From the NCBI RefSeq assembly GCF_003850345.1, contig NZ_CP027707.1, positions 2,728,001 to 2,792,000 on the forward strand: 64,000 nt of DNA, written 5' to 3'. Each line of letters opens with the position of its first letter. Within the stretch, counting starts at the first letter, position 1. The notes below the pieces were generated by a model. The model ran no database searches. It was not told the DNA's origin and was given only the letters and a program-made list of their open reading frames with translations. The translations under genes and the position numbers were made by a program. This document shows positions 44,029 through 54,450 of this stretch, piece by piece. Source of the stretch: Pseudomonas chlororaphis subsp. piscium. Its GTDB lineage: Bacteria > Pseudomonadota > Gammaproteobacteria > Pseudomonadales > Pseudomonadaceae.

Positions 44029-44844
44029 ATGTCCAACCCTATTGTCCGCTCTGCCTTGTTCGTGCCGGGCAGCCGTCCCGAGCGTTTTAGCAAGGCCCTG
44101 GCCAGCGGCGCCGATGCGGTGATCGTCGATTTCGAGGACGCCGTGGAAGAGCCGCTCAAGCGCCAGGCCCGGGACAACCTCGGCCAGTTCCTCAACAGCC
44201 AACCCCAGGTCAGGTTGTGGGTGCGGGTCAATGCTCCGGAGCATGCCGAACATGCCGCCGACCTGGCGTTCTGCAAAGGCCACGCCGGGGTCGCCGGCAT
44301 CCTGCTGCCCAAGGTCGAAAGCGCCGCCCAGGTGGCTACCGTGGCGGCCATCGGCAAGCAGATCTGGCCGATCATCGAAAGCGCCCGAGGGCTCTTGGCT
44401 TTGGCGGAAATCGCCCGGGCTCCCGCGGTGCAGCGCCTGTCTTTCGGTGGCCTGGACCTGGCGCTGGACCTCAACCTCAGTAGCGGTTCGGCGGCGGCGC
44501 AGTTCGCCCTGGACCAGGCGCGGCTGGCGCTGATCCTGCATTCGCGCGCCGCCGGGTTGGTCGCGCCGCTGGATGGCGTGCACCCGGCCATCGACGATCC
44601 GCAAGGTTTGCGCGCCTCTATCCGCCACGCCTACGAAATGGGCTTCGGCGGCGCCCTGTGCATCCACCCGAAACAGGTGCCGGTGATCCACCAGGCCCTG
44701 GCCCCCAGCGCCGAAGACCTGGCCTGGGCGCAACGGGTGGTGGACGCTGGCAGCCACGGCGCCGGCGCCTACCAGATCGACGGCCAGATGGTCGACGCGC
44801 CGGTGCTGCTGCGGGCCCAGCGCTTGCTGGCGCTGGCCTCTTAG
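44029..44844 (+). CDS. ccl: (S)-citramalyl-CoA lyase (CitE-like)
   Basis: 271 aa from the ATG at 44029, with AAGGA before it. HpcH/HpaI/CitE barrel: RSALFVPGSRPERF start, DFEDAVEEPLK metal-binding strand, ESARGLLAL with the second Mg ligand, and ALCIHPKQVPVIH. It splits citramalyl-CoA into acetyl-CoA and pyruvate, the last step of itaconate breakdown (PA0883 in P. aeruginosa). Bracketed by REP clusters on both sides. Confidence 0.92.
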   Translation: MSNPIVRSALFVPGSRPERFSKALASGADAVIVDFEDAVEEPLKRQARDNLGQFLNSQPQVRLWVRVNAPEHAEHAADLAFCKGHAGVAGILLPKVESAAQVATVAAIGKQIWPIIESARGLLALAEIARAPAVQRLSFGGLDLALDLNLSSGSAAAQFALDQARLALILHSRAAGLVAPLDGVHPAIDDPQGLRASIRHAYEMGFGGALCIHPKQVPVIHQALAPSAEDLAWAQRVVDAGSHGAGAYQIDGQMVDAPVLLRAQRLLALAS

Positions 44845-44884
44845 GCAGCCCTGGCGGCTGGCAAGGGATCGTGCAGGCTGCTTC

Positions 44885-46243
<1,359 letters not shown>

Positions 46244-46328
46244 GCACGCCCTGGCCGCTGCGCTCGCAGCGGCCCATCGGCAGCCGTTATCGGGCTGCAC
46301 TCCACTGGCACTTTCGCGGAGAACCTCA

Positions 46329-46961
46329 ATGCACAGGCTGAGGCGGTTCTGGGAACATTTTGAAGAGGCGTTCATCGCCTTCCTGCTGGCGGCCATGACG
46401 CTGGTGACTTTCGTCTACGTGGTGCTCAACAACCTCTACCCGCTGTTCTACTCCATCGGCGATGCCTGGGAAGGGGGCAGCGCGCTGTTCCTGGGGATCG
46501 GCGACTTCCTCATGGAGCTGGCCCAGGAGATGGTCTGGAGCGTGGCGCTGACCAAGATGCTGTTTGGCTGGCTGATCTTTTTCGGCATTGCCTACGGCGT
46601 GCGCACTGCCGGGCACCTGGGGGTGGACGCGCTGGTCAAGCTGGCCTCGCGCCCGGCCCAGCGCCTGCTGGCGGTGATCGCCTGCCTGTGCTGCATGGTC
46701 TACGCCGGGCTGTTCATGGTCGCCAGCTTCAAGTGGCTGATGGCGCTGATCCAGGCCGGCATCGAAGCCGAGGATCTGGACCAGTTCGGCATTCACCTGT
46801 CGCATATCGCGATGATCGTGCCCTTCGGTTTTGCCCTGGTGCTGATCCGCTACCTGGAAATCATGTGGCGCATCCTCATGCGCGGGCAGATCAACCTGGG
46901 CCTGGCCGATGAGGCGGCCGAGGCCAGCAAGCTTGCCAGTCACCACGAGGATCAGCACTGA
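46329..46961 (+). CDS. dctQ: TRAP transporter small permease DctQ
   Basis: 210 aa with four transmembrane segments (~20-40, 75-100, 115-140, 165-185), typical of DctQ though longer than the ~160-aa average because of an extra periplasmic insert near residue 45 (YSIGDAWEGG). It pairs with DctM; the stop overlaps its start by one base. Confidence 0.92.
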   Translation: MHRLRRFWEHFEEAFIAFLLAAMTLVTFVYVVLNNLYPLFYSIGDAWEGGSALFLGIGDFLMELAQEMVWSVALTKMLFGWLIFFGIAYGVRTAGHLGVDALVKLASRPAQRLLAVIACLCCMVYAGLFMVASFKWLMALIQAGIEAEDLDQFGIHLSHIAMIVPFGFALVLIRYLEIMWRILMRGQINLGLADEAAEASKLASHHEDQH

Positions 46962-48244
46962 TGGCCATTCTCTGCCTGTTTCTGATGCTGTTCGTCTTCA
47001 TGTTCCTCGGCGTGCCGATCGCCATTTCCCTGGGGCTCGCCGGCGCCACGTCGATCCTGCTGTTCAGCCCGGACTCCCTGAGTTCCCTGGCGATCAAGCT
47101 GTTCGAGACCTCCGAGGCTTACACCCTGCTGGCGATCCCGTTCTTCCTGTTGTCCGGGGCCTTCATGACCACCGGCGGCGTGGCGCAACGCCTGATCGAT
47201 TTCGCCAACGCCTGCGTCGGGCACATCCGCGGCGGCCTGGCGATTGCCGCGGTGCTGGCGTGCATGCTGTTCGCCGCGCTGTCCGGCTCGTCGCCTGCAA
47301 CCGTGGCTGCTGTGGGTTCGATTGCGGTGGCCGGCATGGTGCGTTCCGGTTACCCACGGGAGTTCGGCGCCGGGATCATCTGCAACGCCGGGACCCTGGG
47401 TATCCTGATCCCGCCGTCGATCGTAATGGTGGTGTACTCGGCGGCCACCGAAACCTCGCTGGGCAAGCTGTTCATGGCCGGAGTCGTCCCGGGGCTGCTG
47501 CTGGGCGTGATCCTGATGGTGGTGATCTACATCGTCGCGCGGATCAAGAAGCTGCCGGCGCAACCGCGGGTGTCGTTCCGCGAATGGCTGAGCACCGCGC
47601 GCCGGGCCTTCTGGGGCCTGCTGTTGCTGGTGATCATCCTCGGCGGCATCTACAGCGGCCTGTTCACCCCGACCGAAGCGGCGGCGGTGGCGGCGGTGTA
47701 TTCGGCCTTCGTCGCGCTGTTCGTCTACAAGGACATGCGCCTGCGCGACTGCCCGAAAGTGCTGGTGGAGTCGGGCCGGCTGTCGATCATGCTGATGTTC
47801 ATCATCGCCAACGCCATGCTCTTCGCCCATGTGCTGACCACCGAGCAGATCCCGCAGCAGATCACCACCTTCGTCATGGATGCCGGGCTGTCGCCCATCG
47901 GCTTCCTGCTGATGGTCAACGTGGTGCTGCTGGTGGCGGGCAGCTTTATGGAGCCTTCGGCCATCGTGCTGATCCTGGCGCCGATCTTCTTCCCGATCGC
48001 CATGAAACTGGGCATCGACCCGATCCACTTGGGGATTGTCATGGTGGTCAATATGGAGATCGGCCTGGTGCATCCACCGGTGGGCCTGAACCTGTTCGTC
48101 ACCTCGGCGGTGACCGGCCTGAGCCTGGGCCAGACCATCCGCGCGGCCTTGCCGTGGCTGATGATCCTGCTGGCGTTCCTGATCCTGGTGACCTACGTGC
48201 CGTTCATTTCCCTGGCGCTGCCGAACTGGCTGGGGATGAACTGA
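46961..48244 (+). CDS. dctM: TRAP transporter large permease DctM
   Basis: 427 aa, about twelve transmembrane segments. DctM motifs: FLFVFMFLGVPIAISLGLAG-like start, SGSSPATVAAVGSIAVAGMVRSGYPREFGAGIICNAGTLGILIPPSI and the late VVNMEIGLVHPPVGLNLFV. Na+-driven uptake of the operon's dicarboxylate. Last gene of the operon; REP units follow. Confidence 0.95.
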   Translation: MAILCLFLMLFVFMFLGVPIAISLGLAGATSILLFSPDSLSSLAIKLFETSEAYTLLAIPFFLLSGAFMTTGGVAQRLIDFANACVGHIRGGLAIAAVLACMLFAALSGSSPATVAAVGSIAVAGMVRSGYPREFGAGIICNAGTLGILIPPSIVMVVYSAATETSLGKLFMAGVVPGLLLGVILMVVIYIVARIKKLPAQPRVSFREWLSTARRAFWGLLLLVIILGGIYSGLFTPTEAAAVAAVYSAFVALFVYKDMRLRDCPKVLVESGRLSIMLMFIIANAMLFAHVLTTEQIPQQITTFVMDAGLSPIGFLLMVNVVLLVAGSFMEPSAIVLILAPIFFPIAMKLGIDPIHLGIVMVVNMEIGLVHPPVGLNLFVTSAVTGLSLGQTIRAALPWLMILLAFLILVTYVPFISLALPNWLGMN

Positions 48245-48279
48245 AACGCTGGTGCGCTGACGGGGTGTGCATGGTCTCT

Positions 48280-48434
48280 GCAGGAGCCAAGCTTGCTGGC
48301 GATGAGGGCCTCTGGGGCGATGCTGTTCTTGAGATCGTCATCGCGGGCAAGCCTCGCTCCTACAGGGGCGTGGCGCGGAATCGAGATGGACACGCTTGCG
48401 TAGGAGCAGCCGGTCGACGCTCGATTGCCGGCGA
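48280..48434. repeat. three REP units after dctM
   Basis: 48280-48303 (standard), 48340-48364 (standard, inverted) and 48399-48434 (long GGTCGACGCTCGATTG variant) which reaches the base before the stop codon of the convergent glycosylase gene. Confidence 0.9.
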
Positions 48435-49052
48435 TCAACGCGCCGGCACCCGCCACAGATACCAGGCCGCCACCGTGCGGTAGGGGCGCAAGGCCTGGCC
48501 GATCTCGATCATCTGCTTGCGCGTCGGCTGCCGCTCCAGGCCCTTCAGGCGGCGGTAGCCTTCGCGCACGCCAAAGTCGTCGGCGGGCAGGATGTCCAGG
48601 CGTTCCAGGCTGTAGATCAGCAGCATCTCCACGGTCCAGCGACCGATGCCGCGCAGGCTGGTCAGGCGCTCGATCAGCGCCTCATCGTCCATGCTCCGGG
48701 CCGTCTCGTAGTCCGGCACCACACCGCTCAGGGTCGCCTCGGCGATGCCACGAATAGTGGCGATCTTGCCGGCGGAAAAACCGCAGGCGCGCAATGGCTC
48801 GAAATCAGTGGCAAGGATCTGCTCAGGGGAGGGGAAGGCCGCCGGGCCATACAACCCAAGAAAACGCCCGAGAATCGCATCGCCGGCGCGGGCATGCAGC
48901 TGCTGATAGGCAATCGCCCGCACCAGCGCCTCGCAGGGTTCGCGGGCCGGCTTGGCCTGGTGCAGGCAGGGGCCGACTGCCTCGACATGACGAGCCCAGT
49001 CGGGGTCGAGCCCGGCCAGAAAGGCACGGGCCTCAAGAAACGGATCGGGCAT
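48435..49052 (-). CDS. DNA-3-methyladenine glycosylase II-like (AlkA family)
   Basis: 205 aa. HhH-GPD fold: AIAYQQLHARAGDAI (helix before the core), the helix-hairpin-helix LRGIGRWTVEMLLIYSL (~133-149) and the catalytic Asp region LPADDFGVREG (D158/D159). It removes alkylated bases in base-excision repair. The N-terminal AlkA subdomain is missing, as in the short bacterial MAG-like group. Monocistronic; REP sequence abuts its 3' end. Confidence 0.92.
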   Translation of the reverse strand: MPDPFLEARAFLAGLDPDWARHVEAVGPCLHQAKPAREPCEALVRAIAYQQLHARAGDAILGRFLGLYGPAAFPSPEQILATDFEPLRACGFSAGKIATIRGIAEATLSGVVPDYETARSMDDEALIERLTSLRGIGRWTVEMLLIYSLERLDILPADDFGVREGYRRLKGLERQPTRKQMIEIGQALRPYRTVAAWYLWRVPAR

Positions 49053-49202
49053 GGCAAGTCCTGGGCGAAGGGCGTCGCCAGAGATTAACCAGCAATGCCC
49101 GACGCCGCACTCGGTCTCTTGCGCTGGAATTCGTGGTGCGGGATTTGGATTTGCGGATTCTTGTGTGAAGCTTGAGGAACAAGCTTTTTGGGAGTTGAAA
49201 GG

Positions 49203-49613
49203 ATGACGCGTTGGTTCGCGGCGTTTTGCCTATGTCTGCTGTGCTCTTTTGCTGTTAATGCTGCTGATCTACCCAAGGCTCGTGAAATGCTCAAGAACTA
49301 CGGGCTGGCTAATTGCATCGACAGTCAGTTCAAGGAGCCGTCCGCAATCAAAGAGGATATCTCGTTGGCCATTGGTGCCTACTCTTTCATGGGAAAGGGC
49401 ATGCACATGATCGTGCAGAATGAAGACACGCAGGAGGTGCTGCATGATCCTTATGCGGCAACAGAAAAATTCATCCTGGATGCCTACCAGAAGACCTCGG
49501 CCTTGAGTAAGTACTCTGATCAGAAGATGGTGTTTTATGGATGCCTGGACGTTTACAACTCCCAGGCATTCGACGCGTTTGTCAGAACACAGGATCAGTA
49601 TGTTCCTCAGTAA
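49203..49613 (+). CDS. Tai4-like type VI amidase immunity protein (orphan)
   Basis: 136 aa. Signal peptide 1-~20 (ending VNAAD), then a helical domain with NYGLANCIDSQF and, near the end, YGCLDVYNSQAFDAF: the paired cysteines and spacing resemble periplasmic Tai4 immunity proteins that block Tae4 amidases. Base composition is lower in GC than the neighbours, suggesting transfer. No Tae4 effector, VgrG or other type VI gene is adjacent, so it would be an orphan defence gene. ATG at 49203 has GGAG and AAAGG just before it. A hairpin with T-run (49168-49189) lies immediately upstream. Confidence 0.65.
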   Translation: MTRWFAAFCLCLLCSFAVNAADLPKAREMLKNYGLANCIDSQFKEPSAIKEDISLAIGAYSFMGKGMHMIVQNEDTQEVLHDPYAATEKFILDAYQKTSALSKYSDQKMVFYGCLDVYNSQAFDAFVRTQDQYVPQ

Positions 49614-49640
49614 GTGAAAGTCTGTGCCGGGGTTGCAATA

Positions 49641-50375
49641 TCAGATCGAACGCTGATTGACCCGGCTGGACAGTGCCGCGGCGCTTTCCTTGCGTTCCGA
49701 GTAGCGGTCCACCAGCAGATCGGCGCGGCCGCGCAGGAGCAGGGTGAACTTCATCAGTTCTTCCATCACATCCACCACCCGGTCGTAGTAGGGCGAGGCC
49801 TTCATTCGGTCGTTGTCATCGAACTCGAGGAAGGCCTTGGGCACCGAGGACTGGTTGGGGATGGTGAACATGCGCATCCAGCGGCCCAGCACACGCAGCT
49901 GATTGACCGTGTTGAACGACTGCGAGCCGCCGCAGACCTGCATCACCGCCAGGGTCTTGCCCTGGGTCGGGCGTACCGCGCCGAGGGTCAGGGGGATCCA
50001 GTCGATCTGCGCCTTGAACACCGCCGACATGGCGCCGTGGCGTTCCGGCGAGCACCAGACCTGGCCCTCGGACCACAGCACCCGTTCGCGCAGTTCCTGG
50101 ACCTTGGGGTGATCCACCGGTGCATCGTCCGGCAGCGGCAGGCCGCTGGGGTCGAAGATATAGGTTTCGGCGCCGAGGAATTCGAGAATGCGCGCCGCTT
50201 CCCGGGTCAGTAGGCGGCTGAACGAGCGCTCGCGGGTGGAGCCGTAGAGCAGCAGGATGCGCGGTTTGTGCGCGGCTGTTGCCGGGGTCTCCAGATGCTC
50301 CGGCGCCAAGGTTTGCAGCAGTTCGAGATCGAGGGCGGACAGCTGTTCTTCGCTGGGTTTGTGGTCGTCGTTCAT
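49641..50375 (-). CDS. arsH: ArsH, NADPH-dependent FMN reductase / organoarsenical oxidase
   Basis: 244 aa from the ATG that overlaps the arsC stop by one base. Flavodoxin-like fold with [16 protein letters not shown] (FMN phosphate loop, ~42-57), [22 protein letters not shown] (ArsH signature) and [17 protein letters not shown]. It oxidises trivalent methylarsenicals and reduces FMN. Coupled to arsC. Confidence 0.95.
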   Translation of the reverse strand: MNDDHKPSEEQLSALDLELLQTLAPEHLETPATAAHKPRILLLYGSTRERSFSRLLTREAARILEFLGAETYIFDPSGLPLPDDAPVDHPKVQELRERVLWSEGQVWCSPERHGAMSAVFKAQIDWIPLTLGAVRPTQGKTLAVMQVCGGSQSFNTVNQLRVLGRWMRMFTIPNQSSVPKAFLEFDDNDRMKASPYYDRVVDVMEELMKFTLLLRGRADLLVDRYSERKESAAALSSRVNQRSI

Positions 50376-50845
50376 CACAGCGCTCCGATGCGGTCGAGGG
50401 CGTTTTTCAGCTCGGTGGGCGAGAGGTGGTCGAGGTCCAGGGCGAAGAAGGCGGCGAAGCGTTGGCGGATCTTCTGCACGGTCTGTTCGAAGGCGGCCTG
50501 GATCGCCTGTTCATCGCCCTGGACCTGCGAAGGATCTTCCAGCCCCCAATGGCTTTTCAGCGCCGGGCCGAAATACACCGGGCAGGGCTCGCCGCCGGCC
50601 TTGTCGCAGACGGTGATGACGATATCGGGCGGGCTGTCGGCGAAGGCTTCCGAGCCTTTGCTGTACAGGCCTGCGGTGCTGACGCCGGCCTGTTCCAGGG
50701 TGGCCAGGGCGCGGGCGTTGAGCGTGCCGCTGGGGAAGCTGCCCGAACTCACCGCCTGATGAGCGGCCGGCGCCAGATGGTTGAACAGGGCTTCGGAAAG
50801 AACGCTGCGGCAGCTGTTGGCGGTGCACATGAAGAGGATTTTCAT
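50375..50845 (-). CDS. arsC: arsenate reductase ArsC (LMW phosphatase/thioredoxin type)
   Basis: 156 aa. The CX5R loop is CTANSCR (C7-R13) at the N-terminus, with second-site cysteines C80 and C88 ([14 protein letters not shown]). It reduces arsenate to arsenite. Upstream there is an ArsR-like AT-rich operator, but neither arsR nor an arsB/acr3 pump is encoded in the adjacent 350 bases, so arsenite export would depend on another locus. Confidence 0.94.
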   Translation of the reverse strand: MKILFMCTANSCRSVLSEALFNHLAPAAHQAVSSGSFPSGTLNARALATLEQAGVSTAGLYSKGSEAFADSPPDIVITVCDKAGGEPCPVYFGPALKSHWGLEDPSQVQGDEQAIQAAFEQTVQKIRQRFAAFFALDLDHLSPTELKNALDRIGAL

Positions 50846-50902
50846 CGGGGCTTCCGGGCAGAGGGGCTGGGCCAGGGCGCGAAATGGGCGTCGCTGGTCT
50901 AA

Positions 50903-50925
50903 ATATATGAATATCCGAATATACG
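50903..50925 (-). promoter_or_regulatory. ArsR-type operator upstream of arsC
   Basis: On the minus strand ATATTCGGATATTCATATAT is a near-repeat with dyad character, resembling ArsR/SmtB boxes. The spacer 50846-51198 otherwise contains no recognisable gene. Confidence 0.55.
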
Positions 50926-51198
50926 TATGGAGTGGGAAATTGCCAAGTACCCGGCATGGTGGGCGGTCGAACGGATGCCCGGTGAGAGACGTGCTACGGC
51001 TGGAAGATGTTGCAAGTCAGGGGCACGCGCAGGCTCGAAACCGATTCAGCCGGTGAGCGCCGCGGCCTGGCTCTGGCGCTGCGCTAATGGCGGTCTTCGC
51101 CTTGCAAGCGACGCCCTCCCGCGGGAATCGGGACAGCGAATTCTTACTGCCGCACGCCTGCTTCGGTGAAGCACCGATAGCGGGCGGCGCGGCAGCCT

Positions 51199-51534
51199 CT
51201 ACAGCAGCTGGTCGATCAACACCGCATTGCTATAGATCAGGCTGCCATCGCTGGCTCGATGCCCCACCAGGTGGAACTGGCCGCGGCCGTGCTGCAGGTA
51301 GACGCGCATCCGGCAGTCGGACAGGGGGCTGTACCCCTCGGGCATGATCAGCTCCATGGTGTCCATGTTGACGTCGACCATGGCCTCCTGTTCATGGGTT
51401 TTCTGCAGGCGTTCCTCGGCTTCTTCCAGGCGCAGGTGCAGGGGGCCATCGACGTAGAAATGGATCTCTCCCAGCGACATGGATTTTTGCCCATCGCTGG
51501 ACTTGCACCAGCCTTCGATTGTCAGGGCGCTCAT
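51199..51534 (-). CDS. small conserved-looking protein of unknown function, end of tyrosinase/caspase operon
   Basis: 111 aa, predicted beta-rich: KSMSLGEIHFYVDG, then a charged helical section LEEAEERLQKTHEQE and a final set of strands CRMRVYLQHGRGQFHLVGHR. No family recognised, no signal peptide. It starts 58 bases after the caspase-like gene on the same strand and may be its last co-transcribed partner. Confidence 0.6.
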   Translation of the reverse strand: MSALTIEGWCKSSDGQKSMSLGEIHFYVDGPLHLRLEEAEERLQKTHEQEAMVDVNMDTMELIMPEGYSPLSDCRMRVYLQHGRGQFHLVGHRASDGSLIYSNAVLIDQLL

Positions 51535-51592
51535 GATGAGACCTCCATTGTGAATGGCGGGGCTTTGTGGTGCTGCCCCATTCTCAATGCCA

Positions 51593-53674
51593 TCACTGTT
51601 CAGACCGCTGCGAGGGCCGGTTCGTTTCCTTGGCGGGCGCCTGGCGGGCTACCGCGGGTCGCGTCAGGTCTTCGCGGGCCGATGGTCGCAGACGCCAGGC
51701 TTTTGCCAGCTTGCGGGCAGCCTTTTCCGGCAGCACCGTGGATCCGCTGTGCCGCACCGCCTTGGCATGCTCGGCAAGCCCTTCGACCAGTGCGGCCCAT
51801 TCCGGCCGCGGGTCGTTGACATAGTCCCAGCCCAATCCCAGCCAGGGGCAGCGTCCACCGATCCAGGCCTGCACCGCGGGTGTCGCGCGCCGGATATAGT
51901 CAGGGGCCTTGGCCGCCTTGGGTCGGAGCGCGCGCGCCTTGACGGCCGGTATTTGTAGCTGTGGGGTGCCGTCTGGCTCGAGAGTCACCCGCATGGCCCC
52001 GAGCAAGGCAATGTCGAAGGGCACCGGCTGACCCTGGGCGGCATAAAAATACGCCAGGCGCCGGATGCTGTCGTAGTCGGCAACGGCGCGGTACAGGTAG
52101 GCGCAGATCACGCCCAGCATGGGGTCGGCATGCTTTTTATGGCACACGCCGGCGGCGAACTGGTCGATGTCTTCGGCCTGTAGCCGGCCAGCGGCGAAAT
52201 CGTCGATCGCGCCGAGCATCGCCAGGTATCTGTCGGGGGCCTTGGGCATTCCATAGGCCTGGAAAATATCGCCGAGGGGGCTGGGCATCACCACGGCGTA
52301 CTGACCCGCATAAGGCACCACCGGTGTGAAGCTGCCATCGGCCAGCTCCACCAGGACCGGCATCCCCTGGGGATCGCTGGTGGCGCGGAACGTCTCGAAC
52401 AGCGAGGTGCTGTCCAGTCGCTCGATCGGGGCCCGGGACAGAAGCTTCGCGCCCTCGCCGTAGACGATCAGGTTGGCCTCGCCGGGGTCGCCGATCTGTT
52501 TCATCCGGCGGCGAACCTCGGTGGCCGCGGACTTGCGCATATCGGCGGCGGCATCCGCCTCCAGGCGCTGGACCAGCGCCTTGACCTTTTGCTTCTTCTC
52601 GGGAAAACGCGGGCTCTGCTGGCGGAGCACCACCAGGTCCTGCAGCAGCTCCTTGCTGGAGTCGGGAATGGTGATCATCTGGTCGGCGGGAACCGCCAGG
52701 TCATGCTGCTTGAGCCCGAAATCGGCGCCGAGCATGCGCTGGCGAAAGGCCGCGTCGCTGTGTACCCGCTCAAGGTTATGCTCGGCGGAGTCCACCGGGC
52801 CGGCGGCCGTGGACGGGCCCATGGTGGCGGCGTTGCCCGCGGCTGGCCAGGGCTGCAACCCGGCGGGGCCCGGCAACGGCTTGGCGGTGTTGTAGAGCAC
52901 GGCCGGTTCCGGATCGACCAGGCACTGCGGATTGAGCTTGAGGCGATATTCTTTCGCCCGCTCGGTGGTGCGCGAGCGCACGCACATGCCGAGGGTCGCG
53001 GTGGTGATCAGGCCATTGCTGATGGCGGTCGGCTCGATGCCCCACAGCGCATCGGCGATCACCCCGGAGAACACGCATTTGCCCGGAGCGCCGGACATCG
53101 GCTCGGACACCATGTAACCCAGCTGCCCGTCCTGGCAGGCGGCCAGGCGATCGAACTTGGGGTTTTCCACTTGCGTGCCTTGCACGACGATCCCGCGCAC
53201 CGCATCCAGTCGCGTCAGGTCGAGACTCTTCGGCGCTTCGCGGCAGGCATCGGTGATCAGGGTGATGCGCTGTACGCCGTGCAGTAGCAGCTCGGTGTAG
53301 AACGAGTCGGCCAGGACGCGGTATTTCTGGCGCAGCGAATCGCTGAACAGCCAGGAGATCGAGCCGATATTCGCGTCGGTCAGGCCATGGCCGCAAAACG
53401 CCAGGATCAATTGCTCGACCACTTCCGCTCCCGAGGGGAACAGCTCGTCCACCGCTTGTTGCACCCGCTCGCGGGTGACCGGATTGCCCTGGCCGTCTAT
53501 GGGGCCGTCGTCGACGATCCTGACGTTGTCGGCGCCGAAGCCCGAGCGCAACGCCCAGTCGCCGATCGAACGGGCGGCGAGCACGGCGCCGTCGAGGTAG
53601 GCGAAACGCAGTGTCTGGTTGGGCAGCGGCGTCAGCGTGCTCACGCCGATCGTCAGGCAGGTCCGTCTAGTCAT
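51593..53674 (-). CDS. caspase-family (peptidase C14-like) protein
   Basis: 693 aa. The N-terminal caspase-like p20 region (1-~250) begins TCLTIGVSTLTPLPN and shows the catalytic dyad: H96 in LAFCGHGLTD and C144 in LITDACREAP, each after a hydrophobic strand. No signal peptide. The rest (~260-693) has a charged helical middle (e.g. KKQKVKALVQRLEADAAADM) and a C-terminal part with no domain that I recognise. It overlaps the DUF2182 gene by 8 bases, so translation is coupled. Bacterial caspase homologues act in regulated proteolysis, anti-phage suicide or peptide maturation; which applies is unknown. Confidence 0.85.
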   Translation of the reverse strand: MTRRTCLTIGVSTLTPLPNQTLRFAYLDGAVLAARSIGDWALRSGFGADNVRIVDDGPIDGQGNPVTRERVQQAVDELFPSGAEVVEQLILAFCGHGLTDANIGSISWLFSDSLRQKYRVLADSFYTELLLHGVQRITLITDACREAPKSLDLTRLDAVRGIVVQGTQVENPKFDRLAACQDGQLGYMVSEPMSGAPGKCVFSGVIADALWGIEPTAISNGLITTATLGMCVRSRTTERAKEYRLKLNPQCLVDPEPAVLYNTAKPLPGPAGLQPWPAAGNAATMGPSTAAGPVDSAEHNLERVHSDAAFRQRMLGADFGLKQHDLAVPADQMITIPDSSKELLQDLVVLRQQSPRFPEKKQKVKALVQRLEADAAADMRKSAATEVRRRMKQIGDPGEANLIVYGEGAKLLSRAPIERLDSTSLFETFRATSDPQGMPVLVELADGSFTPVVPYAGQYAVVMPSPLGDIFQAYGMPKAPDRYLAMLGAIDDFAAGRLQAEDIDQFAAGVCHKKHADPMLGVICAYLYRAVADYDSIRRLAYFYAAQGQPVPFDIALLGAMRVTLEPDGTPQLQIPAVKARALRPKAAKAPDYIRRATPAVQAWIGGRCPWLGLGWDYVNDPRPEWAALVEGLAEHAKAVRHSGSTVLPEKAARKLAKAWRLRPSAREDLTRPAVARQAPAKETNRPSQRSEQ

Positions 53675-54440
53675 GGGAGTGCGCCACCTTGCGCGTAATA
53701 AGGAGCCAGAGATCGAGTCGAGGGAGCATCGCTGGCCAGTGCCAGCGCGGCCGATCGCCCGGTGCCAGGCGTTCGACCAGCATGATGGCCCCGGCCACCA
53801 GCATCAGCGGAATGTGCCAGGCCCCGCCCAGCAGTGGCACCAGCATCCAGGCCCAGCACGAAGCGATGCACAAGGCCCCGTGGGTTGCGCCGAAGACCAG
53901 GCAATCGCGGTCGGCGGCCCAGCCGAACAGACCGATCCGGCGCATGCGGTGGCCACGGTTGAGCGCCGCGCGCTGCCACGGGCTGGCGCTCCACAGCAGG
54001 GCAGCCAGCAGGGCCGTGGTCAGTGACGCGCCGGCGACGCTCAGTTGCAGCAGCAAGGCGAGCACCATCAGCAACGGTCCGGCGGCCATCCATAAGGCCG
54101 TGTAACCGAGCAGGAACACGAGCGCCGCACGGATGCGCCGGCGCGGCAGGCTGGAGTGCCAGACATGCATGAGCGGCATCGCCAGCAGGGGCGGCATCAT
54201 CGCCAGCAGCATCAGGGCCCAGTCGGCCAGCATGTGCTGCGCCGGGTTCAGGGCCAGCTCCGCTTTCAGCGCGGTGGGCCAACTGGTGACGATGGACAGC
54301 CCACCCACAGCGCTGCAGAAGGCGGGAAGGGTGCTGTGCCCGGTGGTGTAGAGACACAGGGCCAGGCCCAGCCCGGCCGTTGCGAACAGCAACGGCCAGG
54401 GCGCCCGGGTGAAGCTGAGCAAGACCGGTCCGGGTTGCAT
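53667..54440 (-). CDS. DUF2182-family integral membrane protein
   Basis: 257 aa with about six to seven transmembrane segments. DUF2182 signature: a long MLADWALMLLAMMPPLLAMPLMHVWHSSL stretch with Met and His residues, and a late HGALCIASCWAWMLVPLLGG segment, both of which could bind a metal within the membrane. The family is described only as predicted metal-binding membrane proteins. Placed between a copper oxidase and the caspase gene, it could supply copper. Starts ten bases after the tyrosinase stop. Confidence 0.85.
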   Translation of the reverse strand: MQPGPVLLSFTRAPWPLLFATAGLGLALCLYTTGHSTLPAFCSAVGGLSIVTSWPTALKAELALNPAQHMLADWALMLLAMMPPLLAMPLMHVWHSSLPRRRIRAALVFLLGYTALWMAAGPLLMVLALLLQLSVAGASLTTALLAALLWSASPWQRAALNRGHRMRRIGLFGWAADRDCLVFGATHGALCIASCWAWMLVPLLGGAWHIPLMLVAGAIMLVERLAPGDRPRWHWPAMLPRLDLWLLITRKVAHSHD

Positions 54441-54450
54441 GAGGCGTTAC

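Noticed and set aside
42592..44757. 721-codon minus-strand frame across ict, REP spacer and ccl
   Set aside because: Runs through repeats and two well-supported plus-strand genes; composition typical of an antisense frame.
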